A DNA stretch of 64,000 bases from Hyaloscypha bicolor E (taxonomy: Eukaryota > Ascomycota > Leotiomycetes > Helotiales > Hyaloscyphaceae). Positions 44,699-57,617 of the stretch are shown here, in pieces. Below the pieces are notes generated by a model. It saw only the letters and a list, made by a program, of their open reading frames with translations. It did not search any database and was not told the DNA's origin. The stretch lies in assembly GCF_002865645.1 (NCBI RefSeq), contig NW_020194638.1, positions 1,054,001-1,118,000 of the forward strand, given 5' to 3'. Each line of letters begins with the position of its first letter. Positions within the stretch are counted from its first letter, which is position 1. Both the position numbers and the translations under genes were made by a program.

Positions 44699-46111
44699 TC
44701 AAAGTTCATTTGAAGCTCTACTAATCACCTTCCGGATCCCATCTCTCACCTCGGAGACAATCTCCCCAGCCCCCTTCACCCCCCTGACCAACCCAACACC
44801 AGTCCCCGCATATGTCGCCATCCGCCCCCTTTCTCCCCACCCCCCCTCTCCCTTCTTCGCAGCCTCAGCATACAACTCTCTATTCCTCTCAAACTCCACA
44901 CCCTTATCATGATCCCTCCAACTCTCATTAACCAAACCCCTTGCATCCCATCCGGCCGGCCAGTTCCTCTCGCCCCTCAACCAATTATACAGCTGCGTCC
45001 TGACTGTGTTCTGACCCCCATCACTAGCATCAACAATGTGCCTTTGATACCCCCTGTTGATCGTCGCCTCTCTGCTCGCTAAAAATCTCGTCCCCATCGC
45101 CACACCAGCAGCACCTAACACCATCGCAGCACCCGCACCACGTTGCTCAATAATCCCTCCTGCAGCAATCAACGGAATCTGATTCTCAGGCTCCACTCCG
45201 TCATTCACAGCATCGTAAACCTCAGGCAGCAACGTAATGATCCCTGCCCCTTTCGACCTCGAATCTGCGCAACAAATTAGCAATTTAAAAAAAACCCTAA
45301 AACGATCCAGCGGGCTGGGAGCCTTCCTGCCAAGAGACGGGAACAAAAGGGCCATCACCTCCCCCGCCGATCATCTTCTTACAGCAACCGGCCATTGGCT
45401 AGTTCGCACACGATCTCGAAGGCACACGGCGCCTCAAACACCCCCAGGTCCCCCACAGGCTCTCGGCTCTCGCATAAGAAAACGGCAATACAGTATGGGA
45501 ATAAGAAGCGCTCCTTAACCAGCCATCAGGCTCTCGGCTCTCGCCAACAAATAAGAAAAAGGGAATGTAATATGGAATAAAGACTCACGACCCCCAGCAT
45601 CAGCACCCTGGACAACAAGCACATCGGCCCTCTCCTCGCTCTTCGCCGCCGCAACAGCATCTGCGACACTCGGCACCTGAATCCAAATCTTCGTCCCCCT
45701 ACTCACTTCCCTAATCTTCCTACTCCACTCATCCAGTTCCTTCTGTCCATGCCTAGGCGCGAAAAGCCACACAGCGCTCGGCTTGAACTTCTCTAGCACC
45801 TGAGTTGCAACGCGGAGATCGCCGGCCCAGGTCTGGAAGCCTACGCCAATAGGTAAAGTTCCGGTTTCTTGGGCGAACTTGGAGAGGGAAGGCGAGGAGG
45901 AGATCAGTTGCGAGGCGAGGGAGAGGGAGGACTCGAGATCAGAGGGTGAGGCGCCGGGCCCGATGAAGCCCAGGCCTCCGGCGCTCGAGACGGCGATGGC
46001 GAGGGAGGGCCCGGCGATCACTTTCATGGGCGCTCCAACGATGAGAGGGGAGGTGGCCCATGGGTAGTGTGAGATCAATCTGGTAATGGTTTGCTGGATT
46101 GGGGATGCCAT
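44699..46111 (-). CDS. Nitronate monooxygenase (2-nitropropane dioxygenase family)
   Basis: Exon 1 is 46111-45589, exon 2 is 45264-44699, 362 residues in all. The TIM-barrel FMN enzyme signatures are present: IVGAPMKVIAGPSLAIAVSSAGGLGFIG near the start, then VVQGADAGGH formed across the splice, GAGIITLLPEV, PLIAAGGI and GAAGVAMGTRFLAS. The family oxidises alkyl nitronates with FMN and O2, in peroxisome or cytosol, often detoxifying propionate-3-nitronate. The intron is 324 nt, far longer than its neighbours, and contains an imperfect 69-bp tandem duplication. Confidence 0.93.
45459..45589. repeat. Imperfect 69-bp tandem duplication inside an intron
   Basis: GGCTCTCGGCTCTCG appears at about 45461 and again at about 45530, each followed by similar AATAAGAAAA and AAT.C..TATGG.AATAA text. 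The pair lies at the 5' side of the nitronate monooxygenase intron and explains much of its extra length. Confidence 0.7.
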
Positions 46112-47478
46112 TTTGCTGAGTTTTGGTTGTTCACTTCATGTTGTGAAGGTGTTTTGGGGAGAGGTGAGGTTGAGTTTAAATGTGGGTACGGAGAATCGGA
46201 GAAAGGAGGTGTGTTTGGGGAACGGATTGGTAATCACCACACAACCACACAACATCTTGCCGAAATGGGCTTGAAGTAGCTGAATGACTTGTCGATCTCG
46301 ATCATAGGTGCTTAAATTTTTTTGAGTGGAATACGTTTGTTGTTGCATGTCATGTGTCATTTCTCTCTTCTCACTAAGGAAGGTACTGACTGACATTGAC
46401 ATCATCGTTTTTTTAATCGAGCCTCTTCCCCTCCCCCTAATTTCCAACGGCCCCTAGCTCCAATGGGAAATAAACAAACAGATCTTCCTCGTCACTTACA
46501 GAGGTAGCAACCCGGAAATAAATATCCCATCTGAGACCTCACATGATATAAGCCACAACCTCAAGCCAATCCGCCAAGCCCCGAAGTCTCGCATCACGAT
46601 CGATCCTTCCAAGCCCCCTTCATGAACAGAGCTCAAGCCCGACGCCCCACCTAGCCAATACTCCCTCCATACACATATCCAATACCTCACATCTCCCAAA
46701 GGGCTCAAAGTCTGCCCCGTCATCAATACCCTCTCGCGTGCCAACTAACTGCCAAATTCATAAAACGTGCTCAGCCTCAATTCCACCACTGAGCGTCAGC
46801 CAGCAAAAGTCGGTCAGCTGAAGTAACACAAAACGAGACTTAGCTAAGCCTCAATATTACGCGGCCGCGCATCGGATAAGCGTCCGACCTTCACAAGGAA
46901 GGCTTACTTACAACTTCATAATTATTGCCGCAAACATGCACCTACCTCAGGATTGTGCATGCGGCTCGCTGCGTTGGCACCACCGCCACCTCTCACCTCT
47001 CCCATTCTCGCTACCTCTGAAACATGTTCAAAATCCCCCTGGTCAACCGTATCTTACAACAGAATCCGAGTCTGAAGAGAGAAAGAGGAGAGAGGGAAAC
47101 AGAGAGCGGTATTTTTGAAATTTTTTGTGCTTTTTGAGTTCTTATGTCCATTCCGTTCCATTCGTAGGCCATATATCACATAAACGCCTTCCCCTCATCC
47201 CCAATTCCCACCCAATCAAGCCAGCCAGCCAAGCCAGTAAATTATCTGACTCCATCCCTAATGCCTAGAGGCACCTCTGAGACTAAAAATTAGAAAGCCA
47301 AACCGCAGTATGGTATCGTAGCCAGAGTAACTCCCAAACGCCATGCATGCTTCCCTTGGCTTCTAAAGAGCCAGAGAGCCTCCCAATGATGTATACACAG
47401 CACAGGAGTCTTTCCTCCCGTTTCTCCTCCATGGTATCATCAAATCGTACATACATCCCCTTTCCTCAACGCTTAAAA
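46112..47478. other. Intergenic, no supported gene
   Basis: About 1.4 kb with scattered short frames and no motifs. It includes the promoter of the nitronate monooxygenase gene on its left. Confidence 0.55.
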
Positions 47479-49409
47479 TCAGAATGCATTCGGCCTTTGC
47501 TGCTGCCCCCACAACGCATTATGTATCTCCGGCTGCGCTGCTTGATCAGGAAGCGGTTGGCTCGCATTCGCCCACTGCTGACGCGGATTCGGTTCTTGTC
47601 TCCTGGCCTGTCGTAATTGCTCTCTGTACGCATCCGCAGCCGTCTGCGTCGAAGGCTCACTCACAAGCATCGATTGAGGCTCTCGGAAATGACTTTGATA
47701 AGGTGAAGGTGTTTGGTTCTGGGGCGGGGAGGAGACAGCCATGCCTATGTCACCCGCTTGCTCCTGTCTCCTGATCGTTCCTGGCGTGGGATTTGAGCCG
47801 ATCAGGCGGTCGGGAGATGCTTGTCCGGAGTAGACACCGCCGTATGTGGCTCCGCCTTGGCTTATTTCTTGCCCGTTTGCGTCGTAGCGCTGTCGTGCTG
47901 GTATGTAGCCGCCTGAGCCTGGGTTGAGGGGGTTGGGTTGTGCGTGGGCTATCAGGCCTGCTTGCTGCTCGTCGTCTACTTTGTCGAAGCCTGGTAAACC
48001 GAATTTGCTTCGGCGGAATTCGTCGGCGATGGGGAGGTTAGGAGACCCTCCTGCGTAGGTTTTCTTGTAGTTGGGATCGCCTCCTGTTGATTCTAGTGTC
48101 AAGCCGTTCTCGTTGCTTGGCTTATATGAAGGGTCGTTCTCCCGCTTCTTGACGCCAACGAATAGCCATCTCATTCCCCGTGCGAAGCCCTTAACTAAAT
48201 CCCATGGATTCATTGCATCCCCGAGCGCTTTGATACCCAAGAAACCGCCTTGCTTAACACCTGGTTTGTTGAAAGACCCCGTGGGCGAGAGAGGGTATCC
48301 AGTTGCCTCAGCCCCCGTTCTATATGGTGCCCATGGGAAGGCGAAAAGATGGAGGACGGCGAAGAAAGCCATCTCAATGCAGATAAGTAGAGCTGGAATC
48401 CCAATTTTGATATCCGGGTATGCAAGCTTCGTTGATGTCTTGACAACATTGAACGTCGACGAGGTTAAAATACTGATCAGGAATGACTGCCAGAAAGACA
48501 GGAAGATGACGAGCTTAATAGCTGCAACCTTCAGGAATGGTCGGTGAGGTGCCAGATCGAGGCGGAGTTGGACATAAAACTGGATAACACAGTACATAGC
48601 AACTGTAACTGCTGCACCCTCAATTACCAGAACCTGATATCGTTAGTAGGAGCCAGAAAGGATCAGGGACCAGGGCTATCATACCCAGATGTGAGCAAAT
48701 ACGGGCGAGTTAGAGGATGCACAATATCGCCCAAAATATTGTGTAACTACTGCGGTAATTGTCATAGCAACCCGAATGAAGCAGTATTGGTAAATCCCCG
48801 CCCAGATGATATTGAACCACGTCAAACCACTTCTAGGTGTTCTCCAGCAGCCTCTCTCTCCACCACAGCATTTCTTAAACCAGTTCATTGGCCAGACCCA
48901 TGGTCTCGGTTCAATACTCCTGAAGTAATTCTTCTGTTCGTGCAGATTTGGGGCGATATAGTGGCAGAGGAGCGCAAAGAAAGAGGCAATCGCAAACGCT
49001 TCGTAACATTCGTGGATGACATCGAAGTACACTGCGTGCCAGTAGAACCAGAACGATAGGAAGGAGGCCGTGGCGTAGACAGGAATCATAAACAGGATGC
49101 GGATGATACTAGAATATGTCAACATAACCCGTCAATCAGAACTCGTAGAACGTACTGTCTTTGCTCATAGGGTTTCGTGTAATGCGTCGCATGCATGAAT
49201 ATAAGGTAGAACGACGTTAAGCTAGCAAACAGCGCGCACGCAGCAGCTATTATCAGACCCAGTTGATGAAATGTCAACGACCCCGCGATTGGCACCTCCG
49301 AACTCCCAACTATACACCATTAGCACACTCCCTAGATCGGTCGGTCCCAGGGGGACCACATACTCCTTAAATCATCCAACGTCGAATTACACGTCCCATT
49401 GATCTTCAT
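47479..49409 (-). CDS. TMEM184/organic solute transporter Ost-alpha family protein
   Basis: Four exons: 49409-49364, 49309-49156, 49108-48685 and 48633-47479, with introns of 47-54 nt, giving 592 residues. The N-terminal half holds about seven membrane helices (LGLIIAAACALFASLTSFYLIFMHA, RILFMIPVYATASFLSFW, AIKLVIFLSFWQSFLIS). Motifs typical of PF03619 are visible: HYTKPYEQR, FDVIHECYEAFAI, RPFLK. The long C-terminal tail is cytosolic, Gln/Pro-rich and probably disordered. Fungal members localise to vacuolar or plasma membranes and are poorly characterised. Bile-salt-type transport should not be assumed. Confidence 0.92.
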
Positions 49410-50946
49410 GTTGGCGGTCGTTCGTGGCTCATTTAGAGCGGGAGGACAGAGAGAGAACCAGCGGCGCAATCGTATGCTTTTCCTTTTGGGTTTCCTTTTC
49501 CTTCCCTACACCTCATAGATCGTTTGCGCGCTCAGTATCCTCCTGTGTGATGCAGTGCTCGAAGTATTCGTCCTCAGGTGGAGCAAGTTTCGAAATAATG
49601 ATGGCGTGGCCAGCTCCCAATTTCAACCCTTGCCAAGGATGTTCCTCTCAACTCCTGGATCGCCGTTGCCGTCTCGAATATCTTCCCGCCTCTCCCAAAT
49701 ATGCTTCTTCCTGTCGCTCGCAATCGCGCTCCTCAGGGTCCTTCAAGTTCTTATCGTACGTGCCTGTATCTAGCGGTCTGCAATGTGTCGGAGAATTGCT
49801 AGCGGTGAGATTGAGGGTTCGCAGAGATTAAGAAGGGCACACGAGGGTTGTGTTGTGCTTGGTGGAGTGGTCGTGTCCCATGTCAGAGGTGGCTGAGATG
49901 GCGCAGGGGAAGGATGCCAATTTTGGAAAAATCACAGGCCAACTCAGGGCGAGCTCGTGTCGATTATGCGCACACAACTCAGCACAACTCAATGCGGCCG
50001 CGCCTCAGGAGTCAGGAGCCATTCACGAATTACACGCGCCTCATCATTAGGCCCTAATGACGCCGCATTTACGAGAACAGCGCTGCACAGCCCCCCGTAT
50101 CGGCCATTTTTCAGCTCTCAGCACGTATCACAACCTGCCCCCCGCTTTCCTCAACCCAGATGTGAAACATGCTCCACATCCAAAATATTGTTACCTCATA
50201 AATCATCAGCAGACTTTCCTCTTTCACAACCTAGATAGGATTTAGGTGCGAATTATCTATCTACGTGGTTTAGCCTCTGTGGCTTCGAGTGGAATCCCTC
50301 CGTCATATTGCAGATCGTGATATTGCTCTCAAGGCAGATCGTGATTATTCTTTGTCGGCTCTTGAGTTTTGTTTTCGTTGAGAGACGGGCCGAGGACGTT
50401 CTGCAGCCGGAGATGAGGGCTTGGCAGTGGTGGATCGTGTCACTGTGAAACTGGAAACCCTTTAATGCACTCGAGGGGTGTCACGTGACTCCATGATATG
50501 TGGCGATTTTCACGGGTTGTGTTTGTTCTTGGTGTGTTTGTCCGAGTGGGGACTTTGTACACCGACTGAGAGCCTAACATTAGCGCTTTGGCTGGCTACC
50601 AAGGCCGGTTGAGGCTGAGAATGCTTCACGTAGCGTTTTGAGGCTCAGAGGGCCTCATGCAAGCCAAGTGGACCGAAAGCTTGTCCACCATCTGATGAAC
50701 CCTGAAACGACGAGTCTTCAGATTTATTTTCAGATGGTATTTAGCCCTCGTATCTGAAAACTCATGAACAGCCAATCGTATCCCCTTTAAATTGGTTGTC
50801 CTTTTCCGATGATCTGGTAAGCAGACCCATACCTCGTGTACTGTACCCATAGCAATACGAGATTTGCCTCCCGCTCTCATTTTTCATTTCGTTTGATATC
50901 CATACAGTCGACTCCATGCGCCATGCAAGTCATTTCATTCAGAGCT
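49410..50946. other. Intergenic, no supported gene
   Basis: About 1.5 kb. Open frames at 49424-50245 and 50626-50880 have no recognisable motifs. It includes the promoter of the TMEM184-type gene. Confidence 0.5.
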
Positions 50947-53053
50947 TCAGTTGTCCTCGATCCATTGCTCCACTCTTTCGACTAAGTCTGCTTTCTTGCC
51001 TTTGGCATCCAGCCCCTTTGCAGACAAGAGGTCCTTGAGTTCCTGCATCGTAAATTTGCTCAGACCCTTGGTTCCCACAACATTCTTAAGTTCTGAGACA
51101 CTCATGCCATCTAAGGTCTGGCCCGAGTGCGCGGGCTTGACTTTCTTCTTCGGAGGCTCCTCGCTATCGACCCGGGCACGCTTCAGTTTCGTGCCATCAA
51201 TCCCGCCATAATGCTCCTTCTGATACTCACGAAATTCTTTGTCAAGAATTTCTCCCCACTTGTTGATGTACTCGCCAGCCCGTTTGTCGATCTGGCGGAA
51301 TTTGGGGACAGTCTTATCTTCTGGTTGATCAGGAAGCTCTTCGTCAAGTGCCAATGCTTGAAGAATCTTATAATGCCATTGAAGAGACGGGTTAGGGTAT
51401 TTGCTGGGATCGTAGATGGCTTTTGGAAGTTGGAGTTGTTGCACTACCTGTTCCTCCCGTCAGAAAAGTCATCTAAGCATGCTCGACGTTTTAAAATTAC
51501 CTTTCGCATCTCATCGATAAGAACATCTGGAGCCACCAAAGGCTTCTGTTGCGGAGTTAGGTCACGCTTATCATCCAAGAATGGAAGTTGATAAAGCCAG
51601 AGACCAGCAGGAATGATTGGGACTTTTGTAGTGTCGCTCGCTCTTTCCTCGGATGGCAGAATGGCCACCAAAACAGGAGCTGCATTGGACCGGGCAATAT
51701 ACCAAGCCACCCCCATCTTCTTGTCCTTGGTCAACTTCTGCCAGAGTGCTGAGAAGACGCGAGTTGATCCGATATAATGTTCTTCGCTTGGGTAGATGAA
51801 GGTTGATTTCTTTATTGCAGCCCAGAATGGAAGCATTGACTGAGGTTTGAAACCGATAATCCGAAGGACCGGAGAGCCGAAAGTCTTCAACTGTTTCATT
51901 TCCTCCTCCGTGAACAGAACCTGAGAGCCGCCGAATTTATAAGCTTTCTTGATTTCTATCTTCTCGACTTGCCTAACCGAGTCCTCTGTAAACTTGGCAG
52001 TCTCTCCCTCAACATACTGTTTCGTTTCGCCATCCAGGTAAACGTAGCCCTTTCGAGCCCTTTCTTGCTTTTGGAGAAGGTTGTAACCTTTGACGGAGAT
52101 TGTGAAGTCTTTGCCGATTTCGAATGGAAGATTGCTAAACAAGGCTCGCTTTGCGACTTGTTTTGAGTTGATGTCGGAGATGAGGTTGCTCAGAAGAGAT
52201 ATTCCGTCACTCCCAGAGGACTTGAAATTTGAAGGGCCCACATCCAGATCTTCACCCGCTGCAGGGTCTCGGTAAATTATATCCTATTTAGTGAGCATAG
52301 TGTAGTTGTAAACTTCGCAATAACTTACATCGTAGAATTTCGACCGACCGAATTCATGGTCAGGATGGGAGATAGGGAAAAGTTCAATGACCACGCCCAG
52401 ATCGTAGAGATCCTTTGCTCTCACCTGAGCCTGAGATCTCGCGTTCTTGTCCGATGCATGTGGATCGTCCTTGTCGGTGATGATGAACAATCTTCGCGAT
52501 CCGAAGTTCGGTGTTCTTGTCGTAAATATTTGGTTGGCACAGAATAACATATTTGACATGGACACTGGCTCCTTCGTAGGGACGAGCAGGTCTTTAAATT
52601 CTTCATCTTGTTGGACAACACCCCTGAGGGTTTTGACATCCTCCGCCGCCGGAATATTAAGGTCGCTGAGGAGGTAGCAATGCGGGTATTGAAGACCTCC
52701 TCGACTGTTTTCATCCTCATCTTGAAATTTCGATTGCTCTGTGCCGAAAAGAAGCACACCTATCATGTCTTTCGGATTTGATATGATTCGTTGTTGCATG
52801 ATTTGGTATGCGCATTTGATAGCAGCCGTTGTAGGAGAATCTTTCTCCGCCTTCTTGTCATCCGATGGTGGAGGAGGGGCAAGCATAGATTCGCTGACGT
52901 CGATGGCGAATAGAACTGCATCTTTCTGTGCAATATAATTCTTGAGTCGCGTTAGATCTGCTCGTTGTGAAAGTGGACTGAGCTCACTGTCTCGTCCAAT
53001 TCCTCTTCCTCTTCTTCCTCCTCGCCTTTCCACGGCTCTTTGGAGTCTGCCAT
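50947..53053 (-). CDS. KU70: Ku70 subunit of the Ku heterodimer
   Basis: Four exons: 53053-52988, 52940-52329, 52283-51501 and 51447-50947, with introns of 45-53 nt, giving 653 residues, normal for fungal Ku70. It begins [20 protein letters not shown] and enters the von Willebrand-like N-terminal domain ([26 protein letters not shown]). It continues with the Ku core beta-barrel ([39 protein letters not shown]) and ends with a SAP DNA-binding motif ([31 protein letters not shown]; here cited only as position about 615-650). With Ku80 it binds DNA ends in the nucleus to start non-homologous end joining and protects telomeres. The start is divergent from the ferrochelatase gene. Confidence 0.97.
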
Positions 53054-53414
53054 GGCTAAGATGTTCTGGCTGCTCCTGCTGATACCAGAGAGTTGGCTGA
53101 TACCTGAATACGTATAATTGTGGTGTCGCGCATTCAGGAGTTTGTGATTTGCGCCAGGCAGACGCGTGGAAAGAAGTGGTCGGAGCATCTAACTTCGCGT
53201 CATCACGTGGAAGAAAGGAGCCAATTGAAACCTGGCAAGTTTCATTTGGCCCCCGCCAATTGGAGCTTCCATCTCCGTCATCAACCCCTGTAAGACTGTA
53301 CTCCGTAAGCCGCGATCATCGTCGAACTGCCCAGACTTAAACATTATCAACCAGCCTCGGCGATGTTCACGTTATAACATCTTCCCTCTGTCCAACTTTA
53401 AGGGCACTCCAACA
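53054..53414. promoter_or_regulatory. Bidirectional promoter, KU70-HEM15
   Basis: 361 bp between two divergent start codons, so both promoters must lie here or overlap the genes. A CACGTG-like TCACGTGG site is visible near 53195-53202. No TATA box stands out. Confidence 0.6.
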
Positions 53415-54810
<1,396 letters not shown>

Positions 54811-55704
54811 ATGTTGCGTTTAGGCCACTAATTGTGTATTTTTAAAAATGTATATATTGGTTACAAAGAGTCACTTGATCCATTCTTCAATATCAGCTGA
54901 TCCGGTGTTAGCATCCCAAAATGCCGGGGACGCTTGCATGGTTACAATGCATTATGCATAGCGTCATGACTTTGAGAACACAGAATCGGGCTCGGAGATT
55001 TTGTGCCAAGCCTGGTGAGATGCTTGAGAGCACAACCGTATCTTACCCGCCTCTCGAAGGGACACGCGTCTGCACAGGCAGACAAAACTGTACCTGCCCT
55101 GTTCATTAGAGCCACGTCGAAATCTCACTGTGGGAGGACAGTGAAGCAATGGCCATCCAACAAGATGCTGATGTGAGAATCCCCTGCGGGATCAAATCCT
55201 AGGGCGGGGCCCGAGATCCCAGCAATCCTCGGGCTTCCCCTTGTAACCCCGAGATCTGCTCCCAGGTGGATTATCAAGCAAAACGACCTGCTAAAGTCAA
55301 CTTGCTTCTGCTTGAAATCCCACATTTTCGATGCTATGATACGCCAGAAGCCGTTTCATGCTGGGAAGCTTCAAGGCTAATTACGTGGTCGTCCGTACCT
55401 TGATACAAACTTAAGATAGGCGACTCAATCGGATCCGCAGTGTCGCTCGCCAGATCCAAGCATCGCTGTGAAGGAGCCAGCACACCACTCCACTCCCGCC
55501 GTGGACAAGACTCCACCAAGATAACGACCTCCCTCCTCTAGCTCGCACAGGCGATAGTTGTGCGAACAACACTGTGTTCCAAAATATCCGAATTCTGGAG
55601 TTGATGGTCCTGCATATCGATCGACGCAAGACGAAGACGAATTGCCAGATAACCTCCAGTATACTGGCAAACGATAAGCTTACACCCAACAATTGAGGAA
55701 AGCC
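54811..55704. other. Intergenic, no supported gene
   Basis: Contains the 3' flank of HEM15 and the promoter of the MFS gene. Short frames on both strands lack motifs. Confidence 0.55.
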
Positions 55705-57617
55705 ATGGACAACCAGAATGAATCCCAAGGCGGGGTACGCGAGCGCAGTAATGGACGTCACGATGGAGAGATATGGGGAGCAAAGGACTCGTTGAAGCGG
55801 AATGCTGGAATGAACAAGATATCGAGCGACGAGATTACGCCGCTGCTGGACAGTGGAAGTGGCAGTTCAGAAGAAGATGGTGAAGACCGGACGGAAACAG
55901 TATGGGCAGGATATGCAGACTTTGAGGGTGTGACTTGGTGGCACAAACCTTCGGTTGGGATAACTATCCCCGTTGCTGGATTCAAGCTGATATGTGTAGA
56001 TGCTCTGGTTAATCGGCCCCTTCTTCCTCCTCACGCTTGCGATGGGCGGTATCTTGGTCCCTAAGCTCAACTTGATTCTATCCCTCGTATGCCGGGAATA
56101 CCTCGTCGAATCCAACGAGAACCTCTTGCTTAGACCCTCAATTATCGGCACATTGACCCTAAAGCCATCTCTTATGGACATGGACAACGAAAAATGCCGC
56201 CATATACCAGAAGTCCAAGCAATGGCTACAAAGTTCATGCTCGCCCTCACAATTGTTGCTGGGATGTTGAGCGCCGTTATGGCCCCAAAACTGGGTGCTC
56301 TCTCTGATCGGTTCGGCCGTTTGAAGCTACTTATCATCACCAGCTTAGGCGGCTTCTTTGGCGAGATCATCACAATTTTAGCTGGCACATTCCCAGATAC
56401 TATCCACTACCGATGGCTGCTCGTAGGTGCAGTATTCGATGGATTTTGTGGTTCTTTAACCGCCAGCATGGCCCTCACCCATGCCTATGCTGCAGACTGT
56501 ACTCCTCCTCCAAAGCGTGCCGTCACGTTCGGATATTTCCATGCATGTTTGTTTGGCGGGATTGCAGTGGGCCCCTTGATCGCCGCTCTCATTGTCAAGA
56601 AGACGGGCTCGATTGTCACCATGTTCTACTTCGCCTTGGCAATACACACCCTGTTCATCTTCTACATTGTCCTCGTGGTCCCCGAATCTCTCACCAAGAA
56701 ACGACAACTTCTTGCCCGGGAGAAGTATGCTGCAGAAATGGGAGGTCGATTCAATGGACCGATCGGTTGGAAGGCAACCCTCAAGAGAGCCAACATCCTG
56801 GCACCACTGAAGATCCTCTACCCAACAGGCCCCGGAACCTCCTCGGCCCTCCGAGCAAACCTCATTCTCCTCTCCACCGTCGATACCATCATCTTCGGCG
56901 TAGCAATGGGCGCCATGACAGTAGTAGTCTATTACATGGGCTACCAATTCGATTGGGACACGGCCCAAATCAGCGTCTTCACCTCCGTCGTAAATTCGTT
57001 CCGTGTCTCGACCCTGGTCCTCGTCCTCCCCGGCCTAAACTACCTCGTCCGGACCCGCCGCGCCAACAAACAACGTCGAGACTCAGGCTTCGCAACTCCT
57101 GAACCAAACTCCGGCTCCGACACATTGGATCTCTCTATCATCCGCGTAGCAATCTTCCTCGAATTCATCGGCTTCACCGGCTACGCCCTGGTGCGCACAG
57201 GAGGCCTCTTCGTCCTCGCTGGGATTGTCACTTCGTTTGGAGGAATCGCGAGTCCAACACTGCAATCCGCGCTTACGAAACATGTACCCCACGATAAAAT
57301 CGGACAGCTGCTCGGTGCGACAGGGCTACTGCATGCACTTGCTAGGATCATTTGTCCGCTCATCTTTAATATGATTTATGCGTGGACCGTTAAGGGATTC
57401 CCGCAGGCGGTGTTCGTGGTGTTGAGTGGTTGTTTTGTGGTGGCGTTCTTTTGTAGTTGGTTTATTAGACCGCATAGTGAGTCTCCTCTTTACCTCCCTC
57501 TTAACCACTCCCTAACCTCGAATAGTTTATCTTGAGGACCCAGTCATGCAGAGAGGCCAGACGAGAACAAACACTGACCCAGACGTTCTCCTCGATGAAG
57601 AAATCACCGGGATCTGA
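55705..57617 (+). CDS. MFS transporter, TetA/HIAT1-like
   Basis: Three exons: 55705-55953, 56000-57476 and 57526-57617, giving 605 residues. Intron 1 has an unusual GTTGGG donor but restores the expected WWHKPS|MLWLIGPFFLL join. Intron 2 is GTGAGT...AATAG, and exon 3 ends at TGA 57615-57617. About 83 cytosolic residues precede a 12-helix major facilitator fold. Motif A is clear (GALSDRFGRLK), followed by LVGAVFDGFCGS and TFGYFHACLFGGIAVGPLIAA. A long central loop carries a Ser-rich stretch (NSGSDTLDLS). The substrate is unknown. Fungal relatives are annotated as tetracycline-resistance-like or HIAT1-like transporters. Confidence 0.92.

Noticed and set aside
52941..53033. Alternative Ku70 N-terminus beginning [11 protein letters not shown]
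   Set aside because: That frame reads through exon 1 and the first intron. The spliced MADSKEPWK start fits fungal Ku70 much better.
55954..56063. Read-through of MFS exon 1 into GITIPVAGFKL
   Set aside because: It ends early, whereas removing 55954-55999 restores the expected first membrane helix despite the weak GTTGGG donor.
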